Shown here piece after piece: positions 25,269 through 33,410 of a stretch of 64,000 nt of DNA. Source of the DNA: Egicoccus halophilus (lineage in GTDB: Bacteria; Actinomycetota; Nitriliruptoria; Nitriliruptorales; Nitriliruptoraceae); contig NZ_CP036250.1 of NCBI RefSeq assembly GCF_004300825.1, positions 1,860,001 to 1,924,000 on the forward strand. The letters are read 5' to 3'. A program made the position numbers and the translations under genes. The notes under the pieces were generated by a model, which was given only the letters and a program-made list of their open reading frames with translations, did no database searches and was not told the origin of the DNA. Within the stretch, counting starts at the first letter, position 1, and each line of letters starts with the position of its first letter.

Positions 25269-26876
25269 TCACATGCGGAACACGCCGTAGCTGGGGCGCT
25301 CGATCGGGGCGTTGAGCGCCGCGGACAACCCGAGGCCGAGGACGTCGCGGGTCTGTGCCGGGTCGATGACGCCGTCGTCCCACAGCCGCGCGGTCGCGTA
25401 GTAGGGATGCCCCTGGTGCTCGTACTGGTCGCGGATCGGCGCCTTGAACGCCTCCTCGTCCTCCGTCGGCCAGTCCTCGCCGCGGGCCTCGAGTCCGTCG
25501 CGACGGACGGTGGCGAGCACGTTGGCGGCCTGCTCGCCGCCCATGACCGAGATGCGGGCGTTGGGCCACATCCACAGGAACCGCGGCGAGTAGGCGCGAC
25601 CGCACATGGCGTAGTTGCCGGCACCGAACGATCCGCCGAGCACGACGGTGAGCTTGGGAACGGTGGAACACGCCACGGCGGTGACCATCTTCGCGCCGTC
25701 CTTGGCGATGCCGCCGGCCTCGTACTCCCGGCCCACCATGAAGCCGGTGATGTTCTGCAGGAACACCAGCGGGACGCCGCGCTGGTTGCACAGCTCGATG
25801 AAGTGGGCGCCCTTGAGCGCCGACTCGCGGAACAGGATGCCGTTGTTGGCCACGATGCCGACGGGGTAGCCGTGGATGCGTGCGAAGCCGGTGACCAGCG
25901 TCTCGCCGTACAGCGGCTTGAACTCGTGGAAGCGTGAACCGTCGACCACGCGCGCGATCACCTCACGCACGTCGTAGGGCTGGCGCAGGTCGGCGGGCAG
26001 CACGCCGTAGAGCTCGGTGGGGTCGTACTTGGGCGGCTCGGGCGGCTCGACCGACACCGGCACCTGCTTGACCCGGTTGAGGTTGGCGACCGCGTCGCGG
26101 GCGAGCTGCAGCGCGTGCCGGTCGTCGACGGCGAGATGGTCGACCACCCCGGAGGTCCGGGCGTGCAGGTCGCCACCGCCGAGGTCCTCGGCGGAGACGA
26201 CCTCGCCGGTGGCCGCCTTCACCAGCGGTGGGCCGCCGAGGAAGATCGTGCCCTGGTCCTTGACGATGATGGTCTCGTCGCTCATCGCCGGCACGTAGGC
26301 CCCGCCCGCGGTGCACGAGCCCATCACCACGGCGATCTGCGGTAGCCCGGCCCCCGAGAGCGTGGCCTGGTTGTAGAAGATCCGGCCGAAGTGCTCACGG
26401 TCGGGGAAGACCTCGTCCTGACGGGGCAGGAAGGCACCGCCGGAGTCGACGAGGTAGACGCACGGCAGGTGGTTGTGGTGCGCGACCTCCTGGGCCCGCA
26501 GGTGCTTCTTGACCGTCACCGGGTAGTAGGTGCCGCCCTTGACGGTCGCGTCGTTGGCGACGATCACGCACTCGGTGCCGGCGATGGTGCCGATCCCGGT
26601 GATGATGCCGGCGCCCGGTGCTTCGTCGTCGTACATGCCGGTGGCGGCCAGGGGCGAGAGCTCGAGGAACGGCGTGCCGGGGTCGAGCAGCGCCTCGACC
26701 CGGTCGCGGGGCAGCAGCTTGCCGCGCGCGAGATGGCGCTCGCGCGCCCGTTGCGAGCCACCGCGGGCGGTGGTCGCGAGTCGCTGTCGGAGGTCCTCGA
26801 CCAGACCGAGATGGTGGTCCCGGTTGGCCGCGAATCGCGCCGAGGAGGGGTCGATGGTGCTGCGCAGGGTGTCCAT
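25269..26876 (-). CDS. Methylcrotonyl-CoA carboxylase carboxyltransferase (beta) subunit
   Basis: A 535-residue carboxyltransferase, the normal length for the family. The N-terminal half has [14 protein letters not shown] and [17 protein letters not shown]; the C-terminal half has [23 protein letters not shown]-like substrate sequence (split here by motif: NITGFMVG, then [10 protein letters not shown]), and [14 protein letters not shown]. These motifs are typical of MCC beta and distinguish it from acetyl-CoA carboxylase. ATG 26876 lies 7 nt after TAGGCT, so the message is probably leaderless. It is the first gene of the minus-strand leucine cluster. Confidence 0.92.
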   Translation of the reverse strand: MDTLRSTIDPSSARFAANRDHHLGLVEDLRQRLATTARGGSQRARERHLARGKLLPRDRVEALLDPGTPFLELSPLAATGMYDDEAPGAGIITGIGTIAGTECVIVANDATVKGGTYYPVTVKKHLRAQEVAHHNHLPCVYLVDSGGAFLPRQDEVFPDREHFGRIFYNQATLSGAGLPQIAVVMGSCTAGGAYVPAMSDETIIVKDQGTIFLGGPPLVKAATGEVVSAEDLGGGDLHARTSGVVDHLAVDDRHALQLARDAVANLNRVKQVPVSVEPPEPPKYDPTELYGVLPADLRQPYDVREVIARVVDGSRFHEFKPLYGETLVTGFARIHGYPVGIVANNGILFRESALKGAHFIELCNQRGVPLVFLQNITGFMVGREYEAGGIAKDGAKMVTAVACSTVPKLTVVLGGSFGAGNYAMCGRAYSPRFLWMWPNARISVMGGEQAANVLATVRRDGLEARGEDWPTEDEEAFKAPIRDQYEHQGHPYYATARLWDDGVIDPAQTRDVLGLGLSAALNAPIERPSYGVFRM

Positions 26877-26883
26877 GCGCGGC

Positions 26884-26889
26884 AGCCTA
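26884..26889 (-). promoter_or_regulatory. TAGGCT box, leaderless carboxyltransferase start
   Basis: TAGGCT on the minus strand, 7 nt before ATG 26876 and with no Shine-Dalgarno in between. It is the probable promoter of the leucine-degradation genes. Confidence 0.5.
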
Positions 26890-26951
26890 ACGGTGCAGCC
26901 CGCGCGGACCACGGTGCGGCACGGACCGACCGCCGCCGACGGCGGACCGGG

Positions 26952-27410
26952 TCAGCCGGTCAGGCGCTGCTTGACCAGTGCCGACACCCGGGTGCCGTCG
27001 GCGCGGCCCTGGACCTTGGGCATGACGGCCTTCATGACCTGGCCCATCTGTTGGGGCCCGGTCGCACCGAGCTCCGCGACGGTGGCGTCGACGATGCCCG
27101 CGAGCTCCTCGTCCCCGAGCTGCTGCGGCAGGTAGGCCGCGTAGATCTCCGCCTCGGCCTCCTCGGTCTGCGCCGACTCCTCGCGTCCGGCGTCGCGGAA
27201 GGCCGTCGCGGCCTCGCGGCGACGCTTGACCTCCGAGCCGAGGACCTGCTGGACGGTGTCGTCGTCGCAGCGTCCCTGCGGGCTGTGACCGTCGGCGACC
27301 GCCCGGTTCTTGAGCGCTGCCACGGCCATGCGCAACGCGGAGGTCCGCGCCTTGTCGCGCGCCTTCATCGCCTCGCGGAGGTCGGTCTCGATCTGGTCGT
27401 GCAGGGACAC
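26952..27410 (-). CDS. GatB/YqeY domain protein
   Basis: A 152-residue YqeY-like protein, with the helical domain also found at the end of GatB of the tRNA amidotransferase. Features are LREAMKARDKARTSALRM, the EVKRRREAATAFRDAGR helix, and PQQMGQVMKAVMPKVQGRADG near the end. A tRNA-related or aminoacyl-tRNA amidotransferase role is presumed for the family but not shown. GTG 27410 is the start. It is a single gene, with a strong hairpin upstream separating it from the next one. Confidence 0.9.
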   Translation of the reverse strand: MSLHDQIETDLREAMKARDKARTSALRMAVAALKNRAVADGHSPQGRCDDDTVQQVLGSEVKRRREAATAFRDAGREESAQTEEAEAEIYAAYLPQQLGDEELAGIVDATVAELGATGPQQMGQVMKAVMPKVQGRADGTRVSALVKQRLTG

Positions 27411-27475
27411 GGCGGCGCCTTCGCGCAGTCGGCGGTGGGGGACGTGAGGCGCAGGCTACCGGCGCCCCACGACGA

Positions 27476-27510
27476 CGCCGGCCCTCCCCGGGAGCAGGGG
27501 AGAGCCGGCG
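27476..27510 (-). terminator. Long GC-rich hairpin
   Basis: CGCCGGC-c-CTCCCC and GGGGAG-a-GCCGGCG form a 13-bp stem with one facing C/A mismatch and a 7-nt loop. It lies about 100 nt beyond the stop of the H1-like gene and before the YqeY gene, and is the probable terminator of the former. Confidence 0.6.
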
Positions 27511-27609
27511 TGTCGTTGGCTCCGGCGGCGCGTCGGGAGTTCGCGAGGGCCGGAGCGGAGATCGCCCGCTGGGTGGGAGGAGGCGGGAGTGCCAGCGGGG
27601 CGGGAGACG

Positions 27610-28305
27610 TCAGTCCTGCGTGACCTCGTCGGTGGCGACGTCCGCGGCGGTGTCGGCCACGGTCGCGCCGGAGCGGCGCACCGAGGTGGCGGCGGTCCGG
27701 ACCTGGTTGGTCGCGACCTCGGCCTGGCGGCGACCGGCGAAGCGGCCCGCGGCGACGGTCACGTCGGCGGTCCTGCGCACCGAGCTGACGGCGGCCCTGA
27801 CCTGCGAGCGGGTGGCACCGGTCTGCTCGAGCAGGCGGGCGACCCGGGCGTCGCTGCGCACGTCGGCGGCGACCCGTCGGCCCTCGGTGGCCTTCTTGTC
27901 CAGGAGCTCGGTCAGCTGACCGAGCAGGCCCTCGACGTCCTTGCCGACGCGCTCACGCCACTCGTCGACCTTGACGGACTCGAGGCGCTCCGGCAGGCGA
28001 CGGGCCAGCGTGACCACGTCGTGGGCGAGGCCCGCGGCGGCGTAGCCGGCGTCCTCGAGGACGGACGTCGCCTCGCGCTCGTCGAGGGTCGGCTCGTCGG
28101 TCGGGGTCGACTCCTCGATGGGGGCCGCCTCTTCGGTGGGGGTCGGCGTGTCGGCGGGCGTCGTCGCCTCGACCGGGGCCGCCTCGACCGGGGCCGCCTC
28201 GACCGGCGTCGTCGCCGCCGGTGCTGCGGCGGTGCGCTTGGCGGCCGTCTTCTTGCGGGCGGTCTTCTTCGCCGTCTTCTTGGCGGTGTTGGACGTGGCG
28301 GCCAT
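27610..28305 (-). CDS. Histone H1-like Lys/Ala-rich protein
   Basis: A 231-residue protein of unknown function. Residues 6-28 (AKKTAKKTARKKTAAKRTAA) resemble the Lys/Ala-rich tails of bacterial histone H1-like and HU-tail proteins and could bind DNA or polyphosphate. Then come three PVEAA repeats and a Pro/Glu/Thr acidic linker (about 33-78), and a helical C-terminal region (about 80-225) with many Ala/Val/Arg heptads, phasin-like in character. ATG 28305 opens directly into the basic tail. Upstream lies an array of TTGCAAGC motifs. It could be a nucleoid or granule-associated protein; this is inference. Confidence 0.75.
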   Translation of the reverse strand: MAATSNTAKKTAKKTARKKTAAKRTAAAPAATTPVEAAPVEAAPVEATTPADTPTPTEEAAPIEESTPTDEPTLDEREATSVLEDAGYAAAGLAHDVVTLARRLPERLESVKVDEWRERVGKDVEGLLGQLTELLDKKATEGRRVAADVRSDARVARLLEQTGATRSQVRAAVSSVRRTADVTVAAGRFAGRRQAEVATNQVRTAATSVRRSGATVADTAADVATDEVTQD

Positions 28306-28356
28306 TCGAGGACCCTTCTGCGACGGAACGGACGGGCGTGTGCTTCCTGTTTTGCG

Positions 28357-28410
28357 CGCTTGCTTGCAACCGTACGCGACCGACGCCCGGGCTGCAAGCA
28401 GTTGCAAGCG
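28357..28410 (-). promoter_or_regulatory. TTGCAAGC repeat array, candidate operator
   Basis: GCTTGCAAC (28362-28370) and GTTGCAAGC (28401-28409) form a perfect 9-bp inverted repeat 30 bp apart, with GCTGCAAGCA between them and CGCTTGC just outside. The cluster lies 52-105 bp upstream of the H1-like gene, where a repressor or activator would bind. The local GC content is lower than in the surrounding sequence. Confidence 0.45.
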
Positions 28411-28578
28411 TTCGTTAGCTGCCGAGCACCTTCGGTGGCCCGGCGTCCGTTCGGCGCACGCTGCCGGACACCCCGGTCGGCGATCCCGGCCCCCGGCCCC
28501 CCGGCCCCCGGCCATCGACGTACGCGGCGCACGCCGTGCCGGCAACGGAGGGTCTCCGTCGAGGCGGCTCGGCGTGGG

Positions 28579-28926
28579 TCAGCCGGTGGCGAGGGCGCGC
28601 AGATGCAGTTGGATCTCGGCCGCGAGCACCCGTTGCACCGGCCCCAGCCGCAGGTCGAAGACCCGCTCGGCGCCGGCGAGGAGGTCGCGGAACCAGTCCT
28701 CGTGTCGTTCCCGCAGGCCGAGCGGCACCAGGACGTCGACGTTGCGGCCAACCGGACGGTGGGCCGCGGCGACGCCGGCGATCCGGTAACCGCCGGCGAG
28801 CAGGTCGTCGACGTCGACCGGGAGCAGCTCCGGGTGCCCGACCGTGACGGTCAGCTCGGCCGCCTCGGGCACCGTGGGCAGTCGCCGTGCCCAGCCACGG
28901 TCACGCGCCGTCACGCGCACCAGCAC
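28579..28926 (-). CDS. Hypothetical protein
   Basis: A protein of about 115 residues that I do not recognise. It is soluble, with alternating hydrophobic stretches (AELTVTVGHPELLPVDVDDLL, VGRNVDVLVPLGLRERHEDWF) and a Leu-rich C-terminal helix. The start is uncertain: GTG 28926, preceded by GAGGGG, gives the compositionally regular protein; an in-frame ATG at 29019 would add an irregular tail. It stands alone, divergent from the saccharopine-dehydrogenase-like gene. Confidence 0.6.
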   Translation of the reverse strand: MLVRVTARDRGWARRLPTVPEAAELTVTVGHPELLPVDVDDLLAGGYRIAGVAAAHRPVGRNVDVLVPLGLRERHEDWFRDLLAGAERVFDLRLGPVQRVLAAEIQLHLRALATG

Positions 28927-29177
28927 CGACCCCTCTTCGGGGGCGGGAGCAGCGGTCGATGGCAGCACCGTCGGCCTCGTCGCACGGGTCGTCGAAACAG
29001 CGGGCGCGCATCCTCGCACCCCGCGGCGTCCGAGTCACGCATCCACGACACCGCGACGACTGCCGTCCGCGTCGCTGCCGACGCCGCGTAGCCTTCCGCG
29101 TGCCGCCCGGCACGGGACGGCGCCGTCCCCTTGGTGGGGACCGGCCCGGTCCCACGCCACGAGACGAGGAGCATGCG

Positions 29178-30242
29178 ATGGCCGCCGTCGTCGTGATGGG
29201 CGCCGGCGGGGTCACGGGCCGTCGGCTCGCCGAGTCGCTGCAGGCCGCGGGTCACGTGGTCACGCGCGTGCCGGCCGACGCGGACGTCGCCGCCGTGCGC
29301 GCCGCCGGAGCCGACCTCGCCGTCCTCGCCGTCCGCGACGTCGCGGACCGGGCCGCGCTGATGCACCGCCTCGTCGCCGCGGGCACGTCCGTGCTCGACG
29401 CCGGAGCCGACGCGCTGCCCTCCGGCGGACCCGCGGACGACGCCTACGAGCGGCTCGACGCGGCAGCGCGCGCGGGCGGCGTGGTGGCGGTACCGGCCGC
29501 GGGCGCCGGACTCGGCGACCTGCTGGCCGCTGCCGCCGCCGAAGCGGTCCGAGGGCCGCGCGAGGTCCATGTGTGCTGGGCCTTCCCCGACCGTGGTGGC
29601 TGGCGGCGGGCACTGGCTCCCGGGTACCGGGCCACGGCGGCCGGACGGGTGACGGGTCCGCTGTCCGGCCCGGTCGAGGGCCGGGGCGTGCAGGAGGAGC
29701 GGACGGGCGAGATCCGTCGGCTGGCCTGGTTCCCCCGGCCCATCGGACCGGCGCACGCGGCCGTGGTCCCCGGGCCCGAGGCACAGGCCGTGCCGCGTCA
29801 CGCGCCGGCGGTGCGCGTGGCCAGGACCTACCTCGCCATGCCGGCCTGGCGGGCCGAACTGCTGCAGGCGACCGCCACGCTGGCCCGCCATCCCCGGGTG
29901 CATCGGCTGATCGACCGCCGGTGGTCGCCGGGTGGCGACCCGGTCGTCGGTCCGGACGCCGTCCGCTGGGCCTGCGTGGCCGAGGCCGCCGGCAGCGACG
30001 GGGTGGCACGCGCATGGGCGAACGGGCGTGACCCCGTCGGGCTCGGGGTCGGCACCGTCGTCGCCCTGGCCGCCGCGGTCCTCGCGGGCCACTGCGACGC
30101 CGGCGCCCTGCCGCCGGCGCGGGTCGACGTGCCAACGGCGCTGCTGGACCGACTCGCGGCAGCCACCCGCCTGCGGTGGTCCCTGATCCGTCCACGACCG
30201 GCCGACGGTCCGAGCTGGCAGGGAGGTCCCCGTGCCGGCTGA
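29178..30242 (+). CDS. Saccharopine dehydrogenase-like NAD(P)-binding protein
   Basis: A 354-residue oxidoreductase-like protein. The N-terminus is a Rossmann fold with VVMGAGGVTGRRLAESL (residues 5-21), resembling saccharopine dehydrogenase-like or trans-acting enoyl reductase-like proteins. A later GLGDLLAAAAAEAVRG segment and a C-terminal Ala-rich part complete it. The substrate is unknown; the middle (GVQEERTGEIRRLAWFP) is typical of the family's substrate domain. ATG 29178 has GACGAGGAG about 6 nt upstream. Its end overlaps the helicase gene by 11 nt, which suggests one transcript. Confidence 0.75.
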   Translation: MAAVVVMGAGGVTGRRLAESLQAAGHVVTRVPADADVAAVRAAGADLAVLAVRDVADRAALMHRLVAAGTSVLDAGADALPSGGPADDAYERLDAAARAGGVVAVPAAGAGLGDLLAAAAAEAVRGPREVHVCWAFPDRGGWRRALAPGYRATAAGRVTGPLSGPVEGRGVQEERTGEIRRLAWFPRPIGPAHAAVVPGPEAQAVPRHAPAVRVARTYLAMPAWRAELLQATATLARHPRVHRLIDRRWSPGGDPVVGPDAVRWACVAEAAGSDGVARAWANGRDPVGLGVGTVVALAAAVLAGHCDAGALPPARVDVPTALLDRLAAATRLRWSLIRPRPADGPSWQGGPRAG

Positions 30243-32436
30243 CGGCGACCTGCTCGCCGACGAGCGGATCACCGGGGAGGTGCTCGGTGTCGTCTACGCC
30301 GATGCCGACACCGGGTTCGGCGTGGTCGAGCTGGCGCTGCAGGAGGACGGCGGGGCCCGCTGCAGCGGGCCGCTCAGCGACGTGGTGGAGGGGCAGACGC
30401 TCACGCTGGTCGGGCGCTGGCGCGACCACCCACGCTACGGGCGGACGTTCGAGAGCGTCTACTACGAACAGGTGGCGCCTTCCACGGTGGCCGGCCTGCG
30501 CAGCTTCCTCGCCTCGGAGCGCTTCGAACACGTGCCGGAGCGGGCGCGACTGCGGGTGCTGACGACCTTCGGGGCCGGTGCTGGACGGGTGATCGAGCAC
30601 GAGACGGGTCGTCTGGTCGCCGAGGCCGGTCTCGACCCCGACGACGCCGAGGCCCTGCACGAGGCGTGGATGACCGGTCAGGCGCTCGGCGAGCTCGTGC
30701 GGCTCGTCGAGCCGGCGGGTTGGCCGATGGACGCGGTCCGTGCCGCGCACGCCCGTTTCGGTACCGACGCGGCGCGGTTGGCACGTCAGGACCCCTACCG
30801 GCTGCTGGAGGCCGAACGGGTCCGTTTCGCCCACGCCGACGCGCTGGCCCGGTCGCTGGGCATCGCACCGACCGACCCGCGCCGCCTGGCGGCCGGTGCC
30901 CGGGCCGCGGTCGCGGCCGCTCGGCGTGGCGAGGGCCACCAGCACCTGCCGCGGGAGGAGTGCGTGCGTGCGGCGATGCCGTTGCTGCGGGTCGATGCGA
31001 TCCTCGCGGCCGCCGGGGTGGACGCCGCCGTCGCCGAGGGCGCGCTCGAGGTCGAGGAGGTCGCCGGGGTGGCGGTCGTCTCCACCCCGGCCGGCTTCGC
31101 GGCCGAACGCGATCTCGCCGACGGTCTGGCGCGCCTGTTGACCACGACCCGCTCGCGTCTGCAGGCGCACCTGGAGGGCGTGGACCCGGCGCCGGAGCTG
31201 ACCACGGGTCAGGCCGACGCGGTGCGGGCCGCGTTCGCCTCACCGGTGTCGGTGCTGACCGGTGGCCCGGGAACCGGCAAGACGCGCACCGTCCAGGAGA
31301 TCGTCCGGGCCGCGGAGGAGGCCGACCTGGAGGTCGCCCTGTGCGCGCCGACGGGTCGCGCAGCCAAACGGCTCGAGGAACTCGTGGGTCGCTCGGCGAC
31401 GACCGTGCACCGTCTGCTGGAGGCGAGACCGGTCACCGGCGGCGGGTTCGCGTTCCGCTACGGCGAGCACGAGCGGCTCCCGCAGGACCTGCTCGTCGTC
31501 GACGAGGTGTCGATGTGCGACACCTGGCTGGCGGGTCGTCTCGTGCGGGCGCTCGACGACGGTGCGCACCTGGTGCTGGTCGGCGATCCCGACCAGCTGC
31601 CGTCGGTCGGCCCCGGTGACGTGTTGCGCGACGTCCTGCGCAGCAGCGTGGTGCCCTCCACGGTGCTCACCGAGATCCACCGGCAGGCCGCCGGCAGCCG
31701 CATCGTCGGACTCGCCCGGGAGGTGCTGGCCGGCACGGTCGGGGTGTTGAAGGGCGCCGACGGGGACGTGTTCCTCGCCGAGGAGGCCCGGCGCCCGGCC
31801 ATCGTCCCGCGGGTCGTCGAGGCCGTCGCCGAGCGGGCGCCCGCCTACTTCGGGGTCGAGATCGACGACGTACAGGTGCTCGCGCCGATGTACAAGGGCC
31901 CCGCCGGCGTCCACGCGCTCAACGCCGCCCTCAAGGAACGGCTCAACCCGGCCGACGGCCGCCCGAGCGTGGCGGGGTTCCACGTCGGTGACCGGGTGAT
32001 GCAGACCCGCAACGACCCCGAGCTCGACGTCGCCAACGGTGACGTCGGCCGGGTCGTCGATCTCAGCCGTCGCGGCAAGACGCTCCGCGTCGCCTTCCCT
32101 CGCGGGGAGGTGACCTACGACGCCGACCAGGCCCGTGACCTGGTCGCCGCCTGGGCGGTCACGGTGCACAAGTCACAGGGTGGGGAGTGGCCGGTGGTGG
32201 TGCTCGTCTGTGATCGCTCGCACCGCATCATGCTGTGGCGCAACCTGGTCTACACCGCCGTCACGCGCGCCCAGCGGGCGCTCATCGTCGTCGGACAGGC
32301 AGAGGCGTTGCGTGCCGCCGCGCGCCACGACCGACCCAGCGACCGGCGGACCGGACTCGCCTGGCGGCTGGAGCAGGCCGACCTGGACGCGGACCGGCGG
32401 GCGACACACCCGTCACGCACGGTCCGCCCCGCGTGA
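30232..32436 (+). CDS. recD2: RecD2-type ATP-dependent helicase
   Basis: A 734-residue superfamily 1B DNA helicase of the RecD2 type (RecD without RecBC). After an OB-like N-terminal domain (ITGEVLGVVYADADTGFGVVE) and a helix-hairpin-helix middle (about 90-330) come the motor motifs: Walker A TGGPGTGKTRT (about 343), motif Ia APTGRAAKRL, motif II VVDEVSM, motif III LVGDPDQLPSVG, and motif V/VI AVTVHKSQGGEWP and YTAVTRAQRAL. It probably acts in repair or replication restart. GTG 30232 has GGGAGG 5 nt upstream and overlaps the preceding gene. Confidence 0.93.
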   Translation: MPADGDLLADERITGEVLGVVYADADTGFGVVELALQEDGGARCSGPLSDVVEGQTLTLVGRWRDHPRYGRTFESVYYEQVAPSTVAGLRSFLASERFEHVPERARLRVLTTFGAGAGRVIEHETGRLVAEAGLDPDDAEALHEAWMTGQALGELVRLVEPAGWPMDAVRAAHARFGTDAARLARQDPYRLLEAERVRFAHADALARSLGIAPTDPRRLAAGARAAVAAARRGEGHQHLPREECVRAAMPLLRVDAILAAAGVDAAVAEGALEVEEVAGVAVVSTPAGFAAERDLADGLARLLTTTRSRLQAHLEGVDPAPELTTGQADAVRAAFASPVSVLTGGPGTGKTRTVQEIVRAAEEADLEVALCAPTGRAAKRLEELVGRSATTVHRLLEARPVTGGGFAFRYGEHERLPQDLLVVDEVSMCDTWLAGRLVRALDDGAHLVLVGDPDQLPSVGPGDVLRDVLRSSVVPSTVLTEIHRQAAGSRIVGLAREVLAGTVGVLKGADGDVFLAEEARRPAIVPRVVEAVAERAPAYFGVEIDDVQVLAPMYKGPAGVHALNAALKERLNPADGRPSVAGFHVGDRVMQTRNDPELDVANGDVGRVVDLSRRGKTLRVAFPRGEVTYDADQARDLVAAWAVTVHKSQGGEWPVVVLVCDRSHRIMLWRNLVYTAVTRAQRALIVVGQAEALRAAARHDRPSDRRTGLAWRLEQADLDADRRATHPSRTVRPA

Positions 32437-32625
32437 GCGGTGCGCCGCCACCCGCTCGACCACGGGGCCCCACTCGGGCAGCAGGACGGCCAGCGTCGGC
32501 GGCGTGAGACCGGAGGCGAGCAGTCGACGGACCACCGACTCGCGGTGGGCGACGACGGCCCGTCGGCCCTCGCCGTCGCAGGCGATCGCCACCGTCCCCG
32601 GTCCCTGCCCCATCGCGCCGTGCAT
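32413..32625 (-). CDS. Small hypothetical protein
   Basis: A 70-residue protein with an apparently folded core (TVAIACDGEGRRAVVAHRESVVRRLLASGL, then LAVLLPEWGPVVERVAAHRS when read in parts). ATG 32625 has GAGGGGG 7 nt upstream, which supports translation. It is convergent with recD2, and the two 3' ends overlap by 24 nt. I do not recognise a family. Confidence 0.55.
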   Translation of the reverse strand: MHGAMGQGPGTVAIACDGEGRRAVVAHRESVVRRLLASGLTPPTLAVLLPEWGPVVERVAAHRSRGADRA

Positions 32626-32748
32626 CGCCGACCCCCTCGAGCCGCGGCCGCCCGGAGGAGCGTGCCACCGGCCCTGGCATCGGCGGTGGAGGCGGCAGGC
32701 TTGACTCCCGCGCCCTCGCGGTCCCGGCTCCGGGCGCTGGCTGCTCGC

Positions 32749-33192
32749 TCAGGCCACGGCGTGGGCGAGGCGCAGCACCTCCGCGCAGCCGTCGCGCCGG
32801 GTCTGCGGGACGAACCAGCAGGCGCCGTTGGGATGTGCGGTCTGCCGACAGGCGCGGACGGCGTCCATGGCGTCGAGCAGGGCGCGGCGCAGTTCGCGCA
32901 CGGCGAGGCCGAGCACCGCGGAGGACGTGGCCGGCACCGGCCGTTCCCCGATCAACTGGTGGGCGAGTCGACACAGGTCGGGTCCGTCCCCGACGGCGGC
33001 GAGCCCGCACCCCGCCTCGGCGCACCCGTCCGTGCGGGGGGCGTGACCGCTGGCCCCGAGGACCGCGTGGGCGGCACGCAGCAGCGCGTCGAGGTGCTCC
33101 ATGGCGAGGGTCAGCTCCGTCGCGGGGGAGCGCGCCAGCCGACCGTCGGAGGTGAACCCGTCGGTACGCGTGCTCAGCCGCGCAGCGCCCAT
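32749..33192 (-). CDS. Hypothetical protein with Cys/His pairs
   Basis: A 147-residue protein that I do not recognise. It carries scattered Cys and His residues (GCAEAGCGL, DLCRLAHQLIG, VRACRQTAHPNGACWF, RDGCAEVL) that could bind a metal, in an otherwise helical Ala/Leu/Arg-rich sequence. ATG 33192 has CAGGAGG 7 nt upstream; in-frame sequence before it is not protein-like. It is divergent from the ATP-grasp gene with 218 nt between starts, and may belong to the same functional unit; that is inference. Confidence 0.7.
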   Translation of the reverse strand: MGAARLSTRTDGFTSDGRLARSPATELTLAMEHLDALLRAAHAVLGASGHAPRTDGCAEAGCGLAAVGDGPDLCRLAHQLIGERPVPATSSAVLGLAVRELRRALLDAMDAVRACRQTAHPNGACWFVPQTRRDGCAEVLRLAHAVA

Positions 33193-33397
33193 GGCTCGGC
33201 CTCCTGGTCGGCGTGTCGTGCTGGACCGCCCGTCGGCGCGTCCCCCGGTCACCGAAGGGCTCCCGGTGCCCTCGCGCGGACGCCGCCCGCAGAGGTTCCG
33301 GTGGGCGCACACGCGCGGCGCGGCCCGGGATCGCCGGGCCGAACGCCACACGCGGTGGCGGGCGGTCGCACCTCCTGCCGCGGCCCGCGACGGCGAC

Positions 33398-33403
33398 TAG
33401 GGT
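33398..33403 (+). promoter_or_regulatory. TAGGGT box, leaderless ATP-grasp start
   Basis: TAGGGT ends 7 nt before ATG 33411, with no Shine-Dalgarno. It is the probable promoter of the ATP-grasp/alpha-E/transglutaminase operon. Confidence 0.5.
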
Positions 33404-33410
33404 GCGACCG

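Noticed and set aside
29260-31170. A 636-codon open frame on the minus strand opposite the saccharopine-like and recD2 genes
   Set aside because: Both plus-strand proteins carry strong motifs; this frame has skewed Arg/Pro composition and no start with a ribosome-binding site.
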